From contig JBIQJE010000003.1 in the NCBI GenBank assembly GCA_044507625.1, positions 62,001 to 126,000 on the forward strand: DNA of 64,000 bases, in the 5' to 3' direction. Every line of letters begins with the position of its first letter. Within the stretch, counting starts at the first letter, position 1. The notes beneath the pieces were generated by a model. It did not search any database, was not told where the DNA came from, and was given only the letters and a program-made list of their open reading frames with translations. This DNA comes from Hyphomicrobium_A sp044507625. GTDB lineage: Bacteria; Pseudomonadota; Alphaproteobacteria; Rhizobiales; Hyphomicrobiaceae. The translations under genes were made by a program, and so were the position numbers. Below are positions 17,832 through 31,871 of the stretch, piece after piece.

Positions 17832-18731
17832 ATGCCTGCGCGCGACGGAACCGTCATACCGGCCGAGCTTTTGCCGCCGTTCACCGTAAGCGCGCCGCCA
17901 ACGCAGGTTGCGCCCTTCGTCCTTTGCTCACCTCATTCGGGGCGCATCTACCCGCAAAGTTTCGTCGATCTTTCGCGGCTGTGCCCGCTGTCGCTGCGCA
18001 AGTCCGAGGACTGCTTCGTCGACGACCTCTTCGCGCCCATCGCCGCGCTCGGCGTGCCGATGATCGCAGCGCGTTTCCCCCGCGCATTCCTCGACGTCAA
18101 TCGCGAACCCTACGAGCTTGATCCCGAGCTGTTCCACGAGCCGCTTCCCGACTTCGCCAACACCCAATCGGTGCGCGTGGCGGGCGGCCTCGGCACCATC
18201 GCGCGCATCGTCGCCGACGGCGAAGAGATCTACCGCAACAAGATTCCGCTGGCGTCGGGTCTCGCCCGCATCGAGCAGCTCTACATTCCCTTCCATGCTG
18301 CCCTCTGCGATCTGATCGAGCAGACACGGGCGCGCTTCGGGTACACCATCCTCATCGACTGCCACTCGATGCCCTCGGCCGCCATGGCGCCCACGGGCGG
18401 GCCGCGGCCCGATGTGGTGCTGGGCGACCGGTTCGGCGCATCGGCCGATGGCAAGATCACGCGCTTCCTCAAGGAGGCCCTCGGCAGCCTCGGCTACGAG
18501 GTGCATATGAACCGGCCCTATGCGGGCGGCTACATCACCGAGCACTACGGACGCCCGGGCCGGGATGTGCATGCGGTTCAGATCGAGATCAACCGCGGCC
18601 TCTACCTCGACGAGCGCACACTGAAGCCCACGAAGGGATTCGCCGGTCTGCAACGGGATCTTCAATCCCTCGCCGGACCTCTTCTCACCAACCTGCCGGC
18701 GCTGCTGGAACACCGTGCCGCTGCCGAATAG
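17832..18731 (+). CDS. N-formylglutamate amidohydrolase family, paralog 2
   Basis: The chosen ATG at 17832 gives 299 residues; a longer frame from 17754 has no coding character. Family blocks are VLCSPHSGRIYP, the central ARFPRAFLDVNREPYELDP, LIDCHSMPS and YAGGYITEHYGRPGRDVHAVQIEINRGLYLDE. The HSG/E pattern fits the HutG-type amidohydrolase fold better than paralog 1. Expected activity is deformylation of N-formylglutamate, though without a hut operon the true substrate is open. Confidence 0.87.
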   Translation: MPARDGTVIPAELLPPFTVSAPPTQVAPFVLCSPHSGRIYPQSFVDLSRLCPLSLRKSEDCFVDDLFAPIAALGVPMIAARFPRAFLDVNREPYELDPELFHEPLPDFANTQSVRVAGGLGTIARIVADGEEIYRNKIPLASGLARIEQLYIPFHAALCDLIEQTRARFGYTILIDCHSMPSAAMAPTGGPRPDVVLGDRFGASADGKITRFLKEALGSLGYEVHMNRPYAGGYITEHYGRPGRDVHAVQIEINRGLYLDERTLKPTKGFAGLQRDLQSLAGPLLTNLPALLEHRAAAE

Positions 18732-18738
18732 GCAGCCC

Positions 18739-19032
18739 ATGCGAACGCTGTCGATCCGGTGTTGGCAGCGTTATTACTTCGATCATCCTTGCATCATCGC
18801 AAGCGGCGCGCAGCTTAACGGCGCGTCGAATGAGCGACGGGCGCAACTCTTCCTCGCGATCGCAATCTCATCCTTCGGCATAGCTTTGCCGAGCTATGCA
18901 GATGTCGCATGTTGCGACGCAATATTTTTAGCGGGCGGGGAGACACGTCAGGCGACGCAATCCTGCATGCGCGAACATGCTGGAAATGCAGCACGCCAAA
19001 CGGCCGCCGGCGCTCCGCCGGGTAGACGATGA
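18739..19032 (+). CDS. Possible small exported protein (weak)
   Basis: An open frame immediately downstream of the amidohydrolase stop contains a signal-like stretch (RRAQLFLAIAISSFGIALPSYA) followed by a cysteine-containing mature part (DVACCDAIFLAGG). However, the hydrophobic segment is preceded by about 35 residues and no ribosome site supports any start. It may be a pseudogene or chance. Confidence 0.22.
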   Translation: MRTLSIRCWQRYYFDHPCIIASGAQLNGASNERRAQLFLAIAISSFGIALPSYADVACCDAIFLAGGETRQATQSCMREHAGNAARQTAAGAPPGRR

Positions 19033-19042
19033 AGCGGATAAG

Positions 19043-19133
19043 AAAAAAGGGCCGTTCGGGTCACGAACGGCCCAAGTCTAGGGAGGAAACGCCCAAGGAG
19101 GGCTACGACAGCGAGCTAGGCTCAGCATGTCGC
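19043..19133 (-). ncRNA. suhB/mmgR-family small RNA, copy 1
   Basis: On the minus strand the unit reads TTGGGCGTTTCCTCCCTAG followed by ACTTGGGCC and a terminator hairpin (perfect 10-bp stem, 19049-19058 with 19064-19073, loop on 19059-19063) with six T. The TTTCCTCCCT heart and 3' hairpin are those of the alphaproteobacterial suhB RNA, also called mmgR. The 5' end near 19133 is inferred from the promoter boxes. CCUCC can pair with Shine-Dalgarno sequences, so it likely acts by base-pairing with mRNAs. Confidence 0.8.
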
Positions 19134-19139
19134 ATCGCA

Positions 19140-19168
19140 AAAGTACGGGTGCGACGCAACAAGTTCAA
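19140..19168 (-). promoter_or_regulatory. Promoter of suhB/mmgR-type sRNA copy 1
   Basis: Minus-strand TTGAAC (19163-19168) and TACTTT (19140-19145) have a 17-base spacer and place a transcript start near 19133, giving an RNA of about 91 nt. Confidence 0.5.
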
Positions 19169-19227
19169 TTGCAATTTCTGCATAGCTGACCCGCTGTTAT
19201 AAGGGTCCAGCATACTCGCCTAGAATG

Positions 19228-19320
19228 AAAAAAGGCCGTCCGAAGGTCGAACGGCCCAAGTCTAGGGAGGAAACGCCCAAGTGGGCTAACGGTAGTCTGG
19301 ATCGACCAGCGCCACCGCGC
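19228..19320 (-). ncRNA. suhB/mmgR-family small RNA, copy 2
   Basis: It repeats copy 1 across the conserved segment (CACTTGGGCGTTTCCTCCCT, then AGACTTGGGCCGTTCG) and ends in a GGCCGT/ACGGCC-type hairpin (19234-19256) with a six-T run (19228-19233). The terminator loops differ between copies while the single-stranded heart is identical, as expected if the heart is the functional target-pairing part. Predicted length is about 93 nt. The neighbouring plus-strand gene belongs to the SuhB-like phosphatase superfamily, the context after which the RNA was named. Confidence 0.82.
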
Positions 19321-19326
19321 TATCGA

Positions 19327-19355
19327 GATATGAGCCGCTTCGCGCTCTCCATCAA
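19327..19355 (-). promoter_or_regulatory. Promoter of suhB/mmgR-type sRNA copy 2
   Basis: Minus-strand TTGATG (19350-19355) and CATATC (19327-19332) are 17 bases apart, setting the start near 19320. Confidence 0.55.
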
Positions 19356-19523
19356 CTGAGGAGGGCGTATTGGTCGCGCATTGACGGCAATCTGTCTCTG
19401 ACCCGCAACAGTTATGGACGCTTTTGCCACAATGCCAAGCAACTGCACTATAGAGTGCAGAGTTACCTCACAAAGCCGTGTGTTCAACGCCACTAAATCA
19501 GCATCTCAGCACCGTGGAATACT

Positions 19524-20327
19524 GTGACAAACCTGCCGCTGCCTCCGCTACCCGATCTCGTTGATTTCGCCCATAGTCTTGCGGACGCCTCGGGCGCGGC
19601 AATCCGCCCGTATTTCCGCGCCGCGATCGGCGTGGCCGACAAAGGCACCGGCGGCTTCTTCGATCCCGTGACGGCCGCCGACGAAGGGGCCGAGCGGGTC
19701 ATCGCCGAGGCGGTCGCGAAGCGATGGCCCGAGCACGGGTTCATCGGCGAGGAGCACGGCACCCACCGTCCCGATGCGCGGCTCAAGTGGGTTGTCGATC
19801 CGATCGACGGCACGCGCGCGTTCATCATGGGCTGGCCCATGTGGGGCACCTTGATCGGTCTGCTGGACGGCAGCACCCCCCTCCTGGGGATGATGGATCA
19901 GCCGTTCACCCGCGAGCGCTTCTGGTCCGACGGGGAAGCCGCCTACCTGCGTACGATCGACGGGGAAAAGTCCATCCGCACCCGCCGTTGCCCGGACCTC
20001 GGCCAGGCGATCCTCTCCACGACCCACCCGGAGCTCTTCGGCCCCGGCGAGGAGGCCGACGGCTTTGCCGCGCTCCGCGCCCGCGTGCGCATGACCCGCT
20101 ACGGCGGCGACTGCTACGGCTATTGCCTGCTCGCGGCAGGCTTCGTCGACGTGATCGTCGAAGCCGGTCTCAAACCCTACGATATCGTGGCGCTGATCCC
20201 CATCATCGAGCGCGCCGGCGGCCGCATCACCACCTGGGACGGCAAGCCCGCGACCCAGGGCGGGCGCATCCTGGCGGCCGGCGATCCCGAATTGCACGCC
20301 AAGGCGCTCGAGGTTCTCGCCGGCTGA
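19524..20327 (+). CDS. Inositol-monophosphatase-family phosphatase (HisN-like)
   Basis: A 267-residue enzyme starting at GTG 19524. The metal-binding motifs are complete: DPVTAADE (48-54), GEEHG (75-79) and DPIDGTRAF (92-100), with the third site in LKPYDIVALIPIIERAGG. The insertion of TRAF rather than TxxF and the GGDCYGYCLLAAG block match the HisN-type histidinol-phosphate phosphatases, so histidine biosynthesis is the best guess; inositol-1-phosphatase or 3'-phosphoadenosine phosphatase activity is possible. It lies downstream of, and divergent from, the two sRNA genes. Confidence 0.82.
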   Translation: MTNLPLPPLPDLVDFAHSLADASGAAIRPYFRAAIGVADKGTGGFFDPVTAADEGAERVIAEAVAKRWPEHGFIGEEHGTHRPDARLKWVVDPIDGTRAFIMGWPMWGTLIGLLDGSTPLLGMMDQPFTRERFWSDGEAAYLRTIDGEKSIRTRRCPDLGQAILSTTHPELFGPGEEADGFAALRARVRMTRYGGDCYGYCLLAAGFVDVIVEAGLKPYDIVALIPIIERAGGRITTWDGKPATQGGRILAAGDPELHAKALEVLAG

Positions 20328-20348
20328 CAAGGAAGGCGGCGCCCAGAC

Positions 20349-20445
20349 CATGATCGCTTCGGACCCTACCAGTCCGAAGCGTGAATCATCGGTCTAATCA
20401 AAAACTGAGCCGCCTCGCGATTCGCAGAACAGCAATGGTGCCCCG
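20349..20445. repeat. Interspersed repeat A (also at 48600)
   Basis: The element starts ACCATGATCGCTTCGGACC and contains the palindrome GCTTCGGAC/GTCCGAAGC, then a conserved tail (GAGCCGC-CTCGC-ATTCG). A close copy lies at 48600-48698 and a shorter relative at 15610. It sits between convergent genes. Its form fits the mosaic intergenic repeats of Hyphomicrobiales. Confidence 0.65.
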
Positions 20446-20472
20446 ATCGGCTGGCGCTACCGGTCTTCCCAC

Positions 20473-21432
20473 TCAGGCGACTTTCGCATCGACGCCGAGG
20501 TACGCATCGAAAGCTGCCCAGAAGCGCATACGCACCTCGTCCGTCTCCTGCAGGATCTCATGCTTCGATCCCGGCATCAGGATGCAGGAGGAGAGCTTCG
20601 CGCGCACGGCAAAATCCTCGACGGCCCGCGTGGAGACGACGCGATCGTTGCCGGCGGCGAACATCAGCAGCGGCACATTGATGCGCGCGGCGAAGTCTGG
20701 CCCCGCGAGCATCCGGCACGAGCGCAGGGCGCTGCGCAGCCAGCCGACCGTCGGCGACCCGAGGCCGAGGTTCGGCGCCAACTCCAGCACCGCACGCGTC
20801 CGCTGCCATCGCTCCTGATCCGACGTCAGCACGTTCCCCTCGAAGCTGCGGACGGAATAGAGCTCGTCCGTCCCGCCAACGACATAGGAGGTCGACATGC
20901 CGAGCAGCGAGGCGATCTCCGCGTAGGCGCGCGCACGTCCCGTCGTCGTTCCCAGCGTTTCCTCGGAGATGGCGATCATCGGCGCCGTCAGCACGATGCG
21001 CTCGAACCAGAGCCCGGGCATCGTCGCATTCCGCAACAGGATGCTGCCGCCCATGGAGTGGCCGAGACCGATGAACGGCGGCGGACAATCGGGAAGCACG
21101 ATGTCCTTCATGAAGCGGATGAGATCGCGATCGTATTCCCAGAAGCCGCGCACATATCCTTTGCGCGGATCCGCCAGCATGCGCTGCGAGCCGCCCTGCC
21201 CGCGCCAGTCCATGGTTGCAACAGCAAAGCCGCGGCGTCTGAGGTCGGCGATGACCTCGAAGTATTTTTCGATGAACTCGGCGCGGCCGGGAAACAGACA
21301 CACGGTGCCGCGGCGCGGCAGGCGCGTTGCATCCCAGCGCGCATAGCGCAGCTCGGCACCGTCGTAGCCGTTGAAGGCGCCGACGGTCCCACCGCTTGGA
21401 ACCGGATTCTTGGCCAGTGCTACCAGCTCCAT
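20473..21432 (-). CDS. Alpha/beta hydrolase, lysophospholipase/monoacylglycerol lipase-like
   Basis: This 319-residue protein has the serine hydrolase order: an oxyanion-side loop (LFPGRAEFIEKYFEV), DWRGQGGS, the nucleophile elbow GHSMGG with Ser126, the acid in AAGNDRVVST and His in GSKHEILQE. This is the Hydrolase_4 family, close to PldB, expected to cleave lysophospholipids or monoacylglycerols in the cytoplasm. No signal peptide is present. The physiological substrate is not defined by context. Confidence 0.88.
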   Translation of the reverse strand: MELVALAKNPVPSGGTVGAFNGYDGAELRYARWDATRLPRRGTVCLFPGRAEFIEKYFEVIADLRRRGFAVATMDWRGQGGSQRMLADPRKGYVRGFWEYDRDLIRFMKDIVLPDCPPPFIGLGHSMGGSILLRNATMPGLWFERIVLTAPMIAISEETLGTTTGRARAYAEIASLLGMSTSYVVGGTDELYSVRSFEGNVLTSDQERWQRTRAVLELAPNLGLGSPTVGWLRSALRSCRMLAGPDFAARINVPLLMFAAGNDRVVSTRAVEDFAVRAKLSSCILMPGSKHEILQETDEVRMRFWAAFDAYLGVDAKVA

Positions 21433-21651
21433 CGCGCCCCCTTAGGCGTTGCCGACTCTAATTCCGCGGCCAAGCATACAGGCCGTGAAAGGTACCGGGA
21501 ACTTCAGAGCAATGCGGGAGCAAGAGGAACGTCATAGCAAGGGGTGCGCGCGCCGCAGCCCATAATTTCGCACCGCGCATAGAGGGCACGCAGGCAAACG
21601 GGCGGCAAGCCGCCGCCCGTCATTCATCCATGGATTAAACTGCGTCCCGCT

Positions 21652-22089
21652 TTAGTACGGCGCCCAGTGACGGCGCGGCGGCCCCCATGCGTACGGTCCC
21701 GGCCCGCGCCCGTAGATCGGCCGTGCATCGACGACCTCGCCGCTGCAGCGGTCGATCGTCAGATCGAATGCACGCCCGTCCGGCCGGCGCGCCTTGACGA
21801 GCACGACATCCTCCCGCGGCTCCACAGCGTGGAAGCCGCGCCATCCGGCATCGCGCAGCCGGTCGCGCGCGACTTCGCGCGGAATGCAACGGCCTGCGTA
21901 GCCGCGCACCGGATACGGCGGCTCGAAATCGTCGGGCGCATCCGCGTAGCGATAGCGATCATCGGGCGGCCCCTCGCCGTATGTCTCGTAGGGCGGCTCA
22001 TAGAGATCGGCGGCGGCCGCAGGCAGTGCGAAGGCGGCGAGGGAAACGGCAAGCGCAGAAGCCGCGGCGAGACGGACGTACGCTGGCAT
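21652..22089 (-). CDS. Exported hypothetical protein
   Basis: ATG 22089 follows AAGGAG at 7 bases; a longer frame upstream has no coding features. The 145-residue product has a signal peptide (to ALPAAAA). A low-complexity Pro/Tyr/Asp region follows, then a C-terminal block (DVVLVKARRPDGRAFDLTIDRCSGEVVDARP) with beta-hairpin character, resembling PepSY-like domains in exported rhizobial proteins. Two cysteines may form a disulfide. Function unknown. Confidence 0.65.
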   Translation of the reverse strand: MPAYVRLAAASALAVSLAAFALPAAAADLYEPPYETYGEGPPDDRYRYADAPDDFEPPYPVRGYAGRCIPREVARDRLRDAGWRGFHAVEPREDVVLVKARRPDGRAFDLTIDRCSGEVVDARPIYGRGPGPYAWGPPRRHWAPY

Positions 22090-22335
22090 GGGGAACTCCT
22101 TGCGACAGGGGGTGCAACGACGGACTGACAACGCGCGAGGAAGGGTGATGGTCCCCAGATGAACCGCTCCTGAAGGGCCGCTCACTTTCCATTTCAGCGA
22201 TGAGACTTAGCTGATGGATGGAGGGCGAGGGAGGAGGCGAGTGGAAGGGAGACGTCGCCACGCGCGCCGTGTCCCGTTTGCAGCACACCGCCGAGGCGTC
22301 TTTCGGTGCCGATGAAAAAAGCCTCGCGGGAAGGC

Positions 22336-22363
22336 TTGAACGGCCTTTCCACCCACCTAGATA
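22336..22363 (+). promoter_or_regulatory. Putative promoter of hsp20
   Basis: TTGAAC (22336-22341) and TAGATA (22358-22363) are separated by 16 bases; CTTGAA one base earlier also fits the alphaproteobacterial heat-shock -35. The start near 22370 gives an untranslated leader of about 88 bases, the length expected for a ROSE element. Confidence 0.5.
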
Positions 22364-22369
22364 AAAATG

Positions 22370-22457
22370 CGCACGCCCATTCGGGGTGCATCACTGGCTT
22401 AGCGCCTGGCCGTTCCGGCAGGCGGATGCATGTCGCTCAACCTACGGAGGATATGTC
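22370..22457 (+). promoter_or_regulatory. ROSE-type RNA thermometer before hsp20
   Basis: Bases 22428-22438 (GCATGTCGCTC) can pair with the Shine-Dalgarno segment 22446-22456 (GGAGGATATGT) over 11 positions, with loop AACCTAC. The pairing includes the G-G and C-A mismatches and the T-C-G-C-T opposite GGAGG that define ROSE elements. An extra hairpin (CGCCT...AGGCG) lies just upstream at about 22400-22424. At low temperature the ribosome site would be masked; heat would open it. Confidence 0.75.
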
Positions 22458-22907
22458 ATGCGACAGTTCGATTTTGCCCCCCTCTATCGCTCGACGGTCG
22501 GCTTTGACCGCCTCGCCCAGCTGCTCGACAGCGTCGGCGGCTTCGAAGCGGACGGCTACCCGCCCTACAATATCGAGCGTCTCGGCGACAACGATTACCG
22601 CATCACCATGGCGGTCGCCGGCTTCAACAAAGATGAATTCAAGATCGAGGTCAAAGAGCAGACCTTGATCGTATCCGGCGACAAGAAGCCCGACGATAAG
22701 GAGCGCGTGTTCCTCCATCGCGGCATCGCGGCCCGCTCGTTCGAGCGCCGCTTCCAGCTCGCCGACCACGTCGAAGTGAAGGGCGCCGATTTCAGCGACG
22801 GCCTGCTGCACATCGACCTTGAGCGTAATCTGCCTGAGCGCATGAAGCCCCGCACGATCGCGATCGGCTCCGGCACCAAGCAGATCGAAGCGACTGCCAC
22901 TGCGTAA
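22458..22907 (+). CDS. Small heat-shock protein Hsp20 (IbpA-like)
   Basis: ATG 22458 with GGAGG 7 bases before gives 149 residues. The alpha-crystallin domain covers about 35-130 (PPYNIERLGDNDYRITMAVAG, VKEQTLIVSGDK, FLHRGIAARSFERRFQLADHVEV), ending with RNLPERMKPRTIAIG that contains a variant of the I-x-I motif. These class A rhizobial sHsps bind unfolding proteins and prevent aggregation. Expression is predicted to be controlled by temperature through the ROSE leader. A strong terminator follows. Confidence 0.95.
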   Translation: MRQFDFAPLYRSTVGFDRLAQLLDSVGGFEADGYPPYNIERLGDNDYRITMAVAGFNKDEFKIEVKEQTLIVSGDKKPDDKERVFLHRGIAARSFERRFQLADHVEVKGADFSDGLLHIDLERNLPERMKPRTIAIGSGTKQIEATATA

Positions 22908-22944
22908 AGTTCGCGTCTAACCCTCCCTCCTCGCTCCACTTCAG

Positions 22945-22976
22945 CGGCCGCAGCACCACCTGCGGCCGTTTTTTTT
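22945..22976 (+). terminator. Intrinsic terminator of hsp20
   Basis: A 9-bp stem (CGGCCGCAG with CTGCGGCCG, 22945-22953 and 22960-22968) is followed by eight T (22969-22976). Confidence 0.9.
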
Positions 22977-23351
22977 CGGCCGATTGCCTATTTTCCGGGC
23001 AGTGAGGATCACCACATGTGCGTTGGTGCTTGTGCACCGCGCAGAAATCTGCCAATGTCGCATGAAAGGTCAGCAATCCTGTCCTTTCTGGTTTCTGGTC
23101 TGCAACGTGTAGGCCGGATACGCGCCTTCCCCTGGGGGACGAGCGAGGTAGTTGCGAAAATGCGGCCCAATTTCGAGTCCGCAAAATTGCTTCGATTTAA
23201 ACGGCCGCTGCTCACGAGCAAGCCGCCGGATCAGCTCGATTCGATCTGACGCTGAACTGTCGCCCGTAGCGATTGCCGCTGCCCGCGACGCCGATACTCC
23301 GTCCCGAATCGAGCAGTGAACTTACTGCCGCGCCCATGAGAGGTCGCAGTA
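22977..23351. other. gltB upstream region without a gene
   Basis: About 375 bases with no supported frame. It must hold the gltB promoter and leader; no convincing -35/-10 pair or riboswitch fold was identified by eye. Confidence 0.4.
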
Positions 23352-28088
<4,737 letters not shown>

Positions 28089-28162
28089 GCCACGACGAGC
28101 AACGCAACACGCAACGATATCGCCGAAGCGACGAGCTCGGCACCGCGCATAGGGAGCGGGAC

Positions 28163-29608
<1,446 letters not shown>

Positions 29609-29813
29609 TCACACTCGGCGTGTCGTCCTCGGGCCGTCCGCGTCCGCAAGCTCCGCGGCGGCTCGCGCCCGAAGCAGCTCGGGCGTCGTCTCGCACGATG
29701 TTCCTCCGGCCGAGGCATCCACGGCATGGCGCTGAGGGACGCTGCGCACCTCCAAATTCTGGCCAAGTATCTCGGTTAATTTGCAAACTGGCCAACATCG
29801 GGGGACCATCTCA

Positions 29814-30062
29814 ATGAAAACGCTTGTTGGGCTCGCGCTCATTCCAGTCGCGGTCGTGGCTGCGGCTTCGGCGGCGCAGGCTGCGAGCCGGGCGACGCAC
29901 ACGGCCGTGGGCGCCGTGACCGGTGGGCTCATCGCCGGGCCCGTCGGCTTTGTCGGGGGCGGCGTGCTCGGTTACGTCGGCGGTCGCAAGATCAGCTGCG
30001 ATCTGGGGATTGAACGCTGCCGTCGCTATTATAAGCGCCATCACCACCGCCGCAGGCGCTGA
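29814..30062 (+). CDS. Small exported glycine-zipper protein
   Basis: From ATG 29814 the 82-residue product has a signal peptide (to AQAAS). A Gly/Val-rich stretch (VGAVTGGLIAGPVGFVGGGVLGYVGG) resembling glycine-zipper envelope proteins follows, then a basic tail with two cysteines (CDLGIERCRRYYKRHHHRRRR). No enzymatic motif. The glycine zipper suggests membrane packing; function unknown. Confidence 0.6.
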   Translation: MKTLVGLALIPVAVVAAASAAQAASRATHTAVGAVTGGLIAGPVGFVGGGVLGYVGGRKISCDLGIERCRRYYKRHHHRRRR

Positions 30063-30084
30063 TCGGCGACAAGCGCCGCCACGC

Positions 30085-30388
30085 GCCCGGCGCAAGCGCT
30101 CCGATCGCCCGAGCGTCTACCAGCGAGGGCGTCAATCGGCAGCGCAAGCAAAGGCGCGGCTATCCGCTCGCGCCGCAACAGCCGCACGGCAAGCTTCCCG
30201 CCGCTCGTGTCAGCAAGCATATCGAGCGAGGCGCGCCATGCTCAGGCGCCAAGGATGCCCGGCGCAAGCGCTCCGATCGCCCAAGCGTCTACCAGCGAGG
30301 GCGTCAATCGGCAGCGCAAACAAAGGCGCGGTTGTCAGCTCGCGCGGCAACAGCCCCACGGCAAGCTTCCCGCGCTCGTGTCAGTAAA
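30085..30388. repeat. Tandem direct repeat, two 132-bp copies
   Basis: Copy 1 (30085-30216) and copy 2 (30257-30388) both start GCCCGGCGCAAGCGCTCCGA and end with CTCGTGTCAG. They differ at about nine positions and one single-base deletion. The period is 172 bases, not a multiple of three, so a repeated protein motif in one frame is excluded. Copy 2 abuts the stop of the minus-strand gene that ends at 30390. Confidence 0.8.
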
Positions 30389-30389
30389 A

Positions 30390-31820
30390 CTACCGCCGCT
30401 TCGCGCTGCCCGTCGATCCATTGCCCGGCACCACCGCCATCGGCGGCGGCTCGCTGCCCCCGTTCGCGGTGGTGGCCGCCAACTGCGGGCGCGGCCACGT
30501 GAAATCGTCAGCCCGGCCCGGCTTGGGTGCCAGCCGCTCGCCCTTCTCCAGCACGCGGAAGTAAGGGCTCTGCGTCGGCGACATGCGCCGGCGGCTGCCG
30601 TCGAGACCGCGCGGCGGCACGATCGAGCTCATCACCGTGAGGCCCCCCGGAATCTGATCGACGAGCACGTCGCCCATCTGCGCCTCCTTGTCGTTGCTTT
30701 GCTTGCGCGTCACGAGCGCGACGACGGAGGCCGAGATCGCCGGCCGCACGATCTCCACCGTAACGACCTGTTCGGTGCCTTCCGGACCCGGAACGCGAAT
30801 ATCGACCTTGGAGGTCTCGAGCTTCTGATCGCGTGCCCCGCCCGGCGCGGCCGCATTCACCGGTGCGACACCGCCGCCACCCTTGGCGGCCTTCGCCTGC
30901 GCTTCGGCCCGTGCCGTCTCTTCCCTCAGACGCACCTTGTCGGGGTTGACGCGCGACTGCTCCGCTGGGTCACCGGCGAGAGGAATGGAACGCTCGGCGC
31001 GCGCCTGGGCGATGTCACGCTTCAGCTCCCGCTCGACGAAATGGGCGAGCTTCAGATAGCCCGCCTGCGTGAAGTGAATGCCGTCCTTGTCGCGCAGGCG
31101 CCGGCTCTTGCCCGTGACGTCCGGGCCCCAGTCGCTGTAGCCGCCGCTTTCGTCGAGGAAGCTGGCGAACGCGTCGATGTAGCGGACGCCGTTGAGATAG
31201 GCCCGCTCGCGGATGACATCGTTGATCCGCTGCGCGCGCTCATTGTCCTGCCACCGCCGCATGTTCGGCAGGCCGACCCAATAGACGGCGCGGTTGTTCT
31301 TCTTGAGCAGCTTCATCAGCCGGTCGACGCGCGCACCGTATTCGCTGCGCCACTGCTCGTTGTTTTCCGATGACCGCTGGCGGTTGAGGCTGTAGCGGTC
31401 CTGCGCTCCCACCATCACGATGGCGATGTGGCTCGGATCGTTGGCGAAGGTCTGTTCCAGCGCGGCAAGCTCACCCGGCGTGCTGTTGCGCATCAGCCCG
31501 ACGAGCTCATAGCGCTTGCGCGAGATCGCAACGCCCGGACCGGCGTTGAACGCATCGGTGAGCCCGCCGAGAAGCCCCTCGGCCAGCCAGTCGCCGACGA
31601 TTTGCACCTGATAGACGTCGTTGGTGGGAAACGGCGTGATGAAGCTGCCGCCGAGACCCTGCTCCTGTGCGGACGCGGGTATGGCGCGCACCATGAGGAG
31701 CGCGCAGAGAGCCAGGGCAAAGAGGGCGCGAGTCACGTCGGTCGTTCCCTGCGCTAAACCGGTCGCGCCGAATCCTCGGCGACGCAGCAGCATTTTCGCC
31801 ACTGCGTCGCCCAAGGACAA
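30390..31820 (-). CDS. DUF459 SGNH-like protein lacking the nucleophile serine
   Basis: This 476-residue exported protein has a signal sequence (about 30-52, FALALCALLMVRAIPASA). Residues around 70-330 resemble the DUF459 SGNH hydrolase domain: VQIVGDWLAEGLLGGL, IAIVMVGAQDRYS, YWVGLPNMRRW and DGIHFTQAGYLKLAHFVE. The block I motif is GDW rather than GDS, so the nucleophile is missing, while the DG-HF and Asp/His region is kept. It may be a binding or scaffold protein at the cell wall. A disordered Pro/Ala-rich C terminus follows. The substitution is seen directly; loss of activity is inferred. Confidence 0.75.
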   Translation of the reverse strand: MSLGDAVAKMLLRRRGFGATGLAQGTTDVTRALFALALCALLMVRAIPASAQEQGLGGSFITPFPTNDVYQVQIVGDWLAEGLLGGLTDAFNAGPGVAISRKRYELVGLMRNSTPGELAALEQTFANDPSHIAIVMVGAQDRYSLNRQRSSENNEQWRSEYGARVDRLMKLLKKNNRAVYWVGLPNMRRWQDNERAQRINDVIRERAYLNGVRYIDAFASFLDESGGYSDWGPDVTGKSRRLRDKDGIHFTQAGYLKLAHFVERELKRDIAQARAERSIPLAGDPAEQSRVNPDKVRLREETARAEAQAKAAKGGGGVAPVNAAAPGGARDQKLETSKVDIRVPGPEGTEQVVTVEIVRPAISASVVALVTRKQSNDKEAQMGDVLVDQIPGGLTVMSSIVPPRGLDGSRRRMSPTQSPYFRVLEKGERLAPKPGRADDFTWPRPQLAATTANGGSEPPPMAVVPGNGSTGSAKRR

Positions 31821-31871
31821 GGCAGAAACGTGACCGGAAAGGCGGGGAGGGCCATTCCGCGCGATCAGCCG

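Noticed and set aside
19043..19320. Reading the duplicated element as a plus-strand RNA
   Set aside because: On the plus strand the hairpin comes first, preceded by an A-run; the T-runs and promoter boxes are only right on the minus strand.
30085..30388. Possible CRISPR or short tandem array
   Set aside because: Only two long copies with a 40-base spacer; no array of short repeats and no cas genes.
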